The notes beneath the pieces were generated by a model. The model was given only the letters and a program-made list of their open reading frames with translations, did no database searches and was not told the origin of the DNA. 37,336 nucleotides of DNA from a virus, in IMG/VR virus record IMGVR_UViG_3300034061_003231, positions 1 through 37,336 of that record; one strand, given 5' to 3'. Every line of letters begins with the position of its first letter. Position 1 is the first letter of the stretch. The position numbers were made by a program, and so were the translations under genes. Shown piece after piece: positions 37,301 through 37,336 of the stretch.

Positions 37301-37336
37301 GCCGGGAATGCGATTTTGATCCAGACAAACCCCGCC

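Overview
This window is a 37.3 kb piece of a G+C-rich tailed double-stranded DNA phage (Caudoviricetes) or a very phage-like element. The hallmark genes are a large terminase subunit, a family A DNA polymerase, a primase-helicase, a T7 gp2.5-like single-strand binding protein, phage-type DNA methyltransferases and many small phage-only families. No integrase, portal, capsid, tail or lysis gene is visible, so lifestyle and morphology are open. The host cannot be named. Start codons are mostly not preceded by a Shine-Dalgarno sequence, which suggests a host that readily uses non-SD or leaderless initiation.

Layout. Positions 1-4547 are read rightward: the 3' part of a giant internal virion or polyvalent protein and a cysteine-rich protein. 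Everything from 4480 to 37235 is read leftward, so transcription runs from the right edge toward 4.5 kb. In that direction there is: a pentapeptide-repeat gene behind a TA microsatellite; a string of small early-type genes with repeated leaders and promoters (36.5-31.3 kb); a PRPP-synthetase-like plus NAMPT-like pair (31.2-28.7 kb) that looks like the NAD+ reconstitution system NARP1; a small HTH regulator; the primase-helicase, a DUF2800-type nuclease, SSB, a tRNA-like RNA and the DNA polymerase (27.6-18.8 kb); a nuclease, helicase and methyltransferase block (18.6-14.8 kb); the terminase (14.2-12.2 kb); a stop/start-coupled run of glycosyltransferases, methyltransferases, a radical SAM enzyme and a Tat-like secreted protein (12.2-5.1 kb); and last a Dps-type ferritin with its own promoter.

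Most neighbouring genes overlap by ATGA, GTGA or TGATG, so several long translationally coupled operons are likely.

The most unusual observation is a short C-terminal tag (acidic residues followed by Phe-Trp-Gly-stop) on at least seven otherwise unrelated proteins: SNF2 helicase, C5 methyltransferase, an ORF overlapping it in another frame, Dam-like methyltransferase, VRR-NUC nuclease and two small proteins. There is a nonsense-truncated copy behind the DUF2800 protein, a possible frameshifted copy behind the SSB, and an internal copy in a glycosyltransferase. It may be a shared docking peptide, comparable in idea to SSB tails or clamp-binding peptides. Part of it could also be explained by DNA-level functions (stop/start coupling, -35 boxes). 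Other points of note are the likely NARP1 counter-defence pair, the phage Dps with an intact ferroxidase site and an apparently leaderless promoter, and a 114-nt tRNA-like gene.
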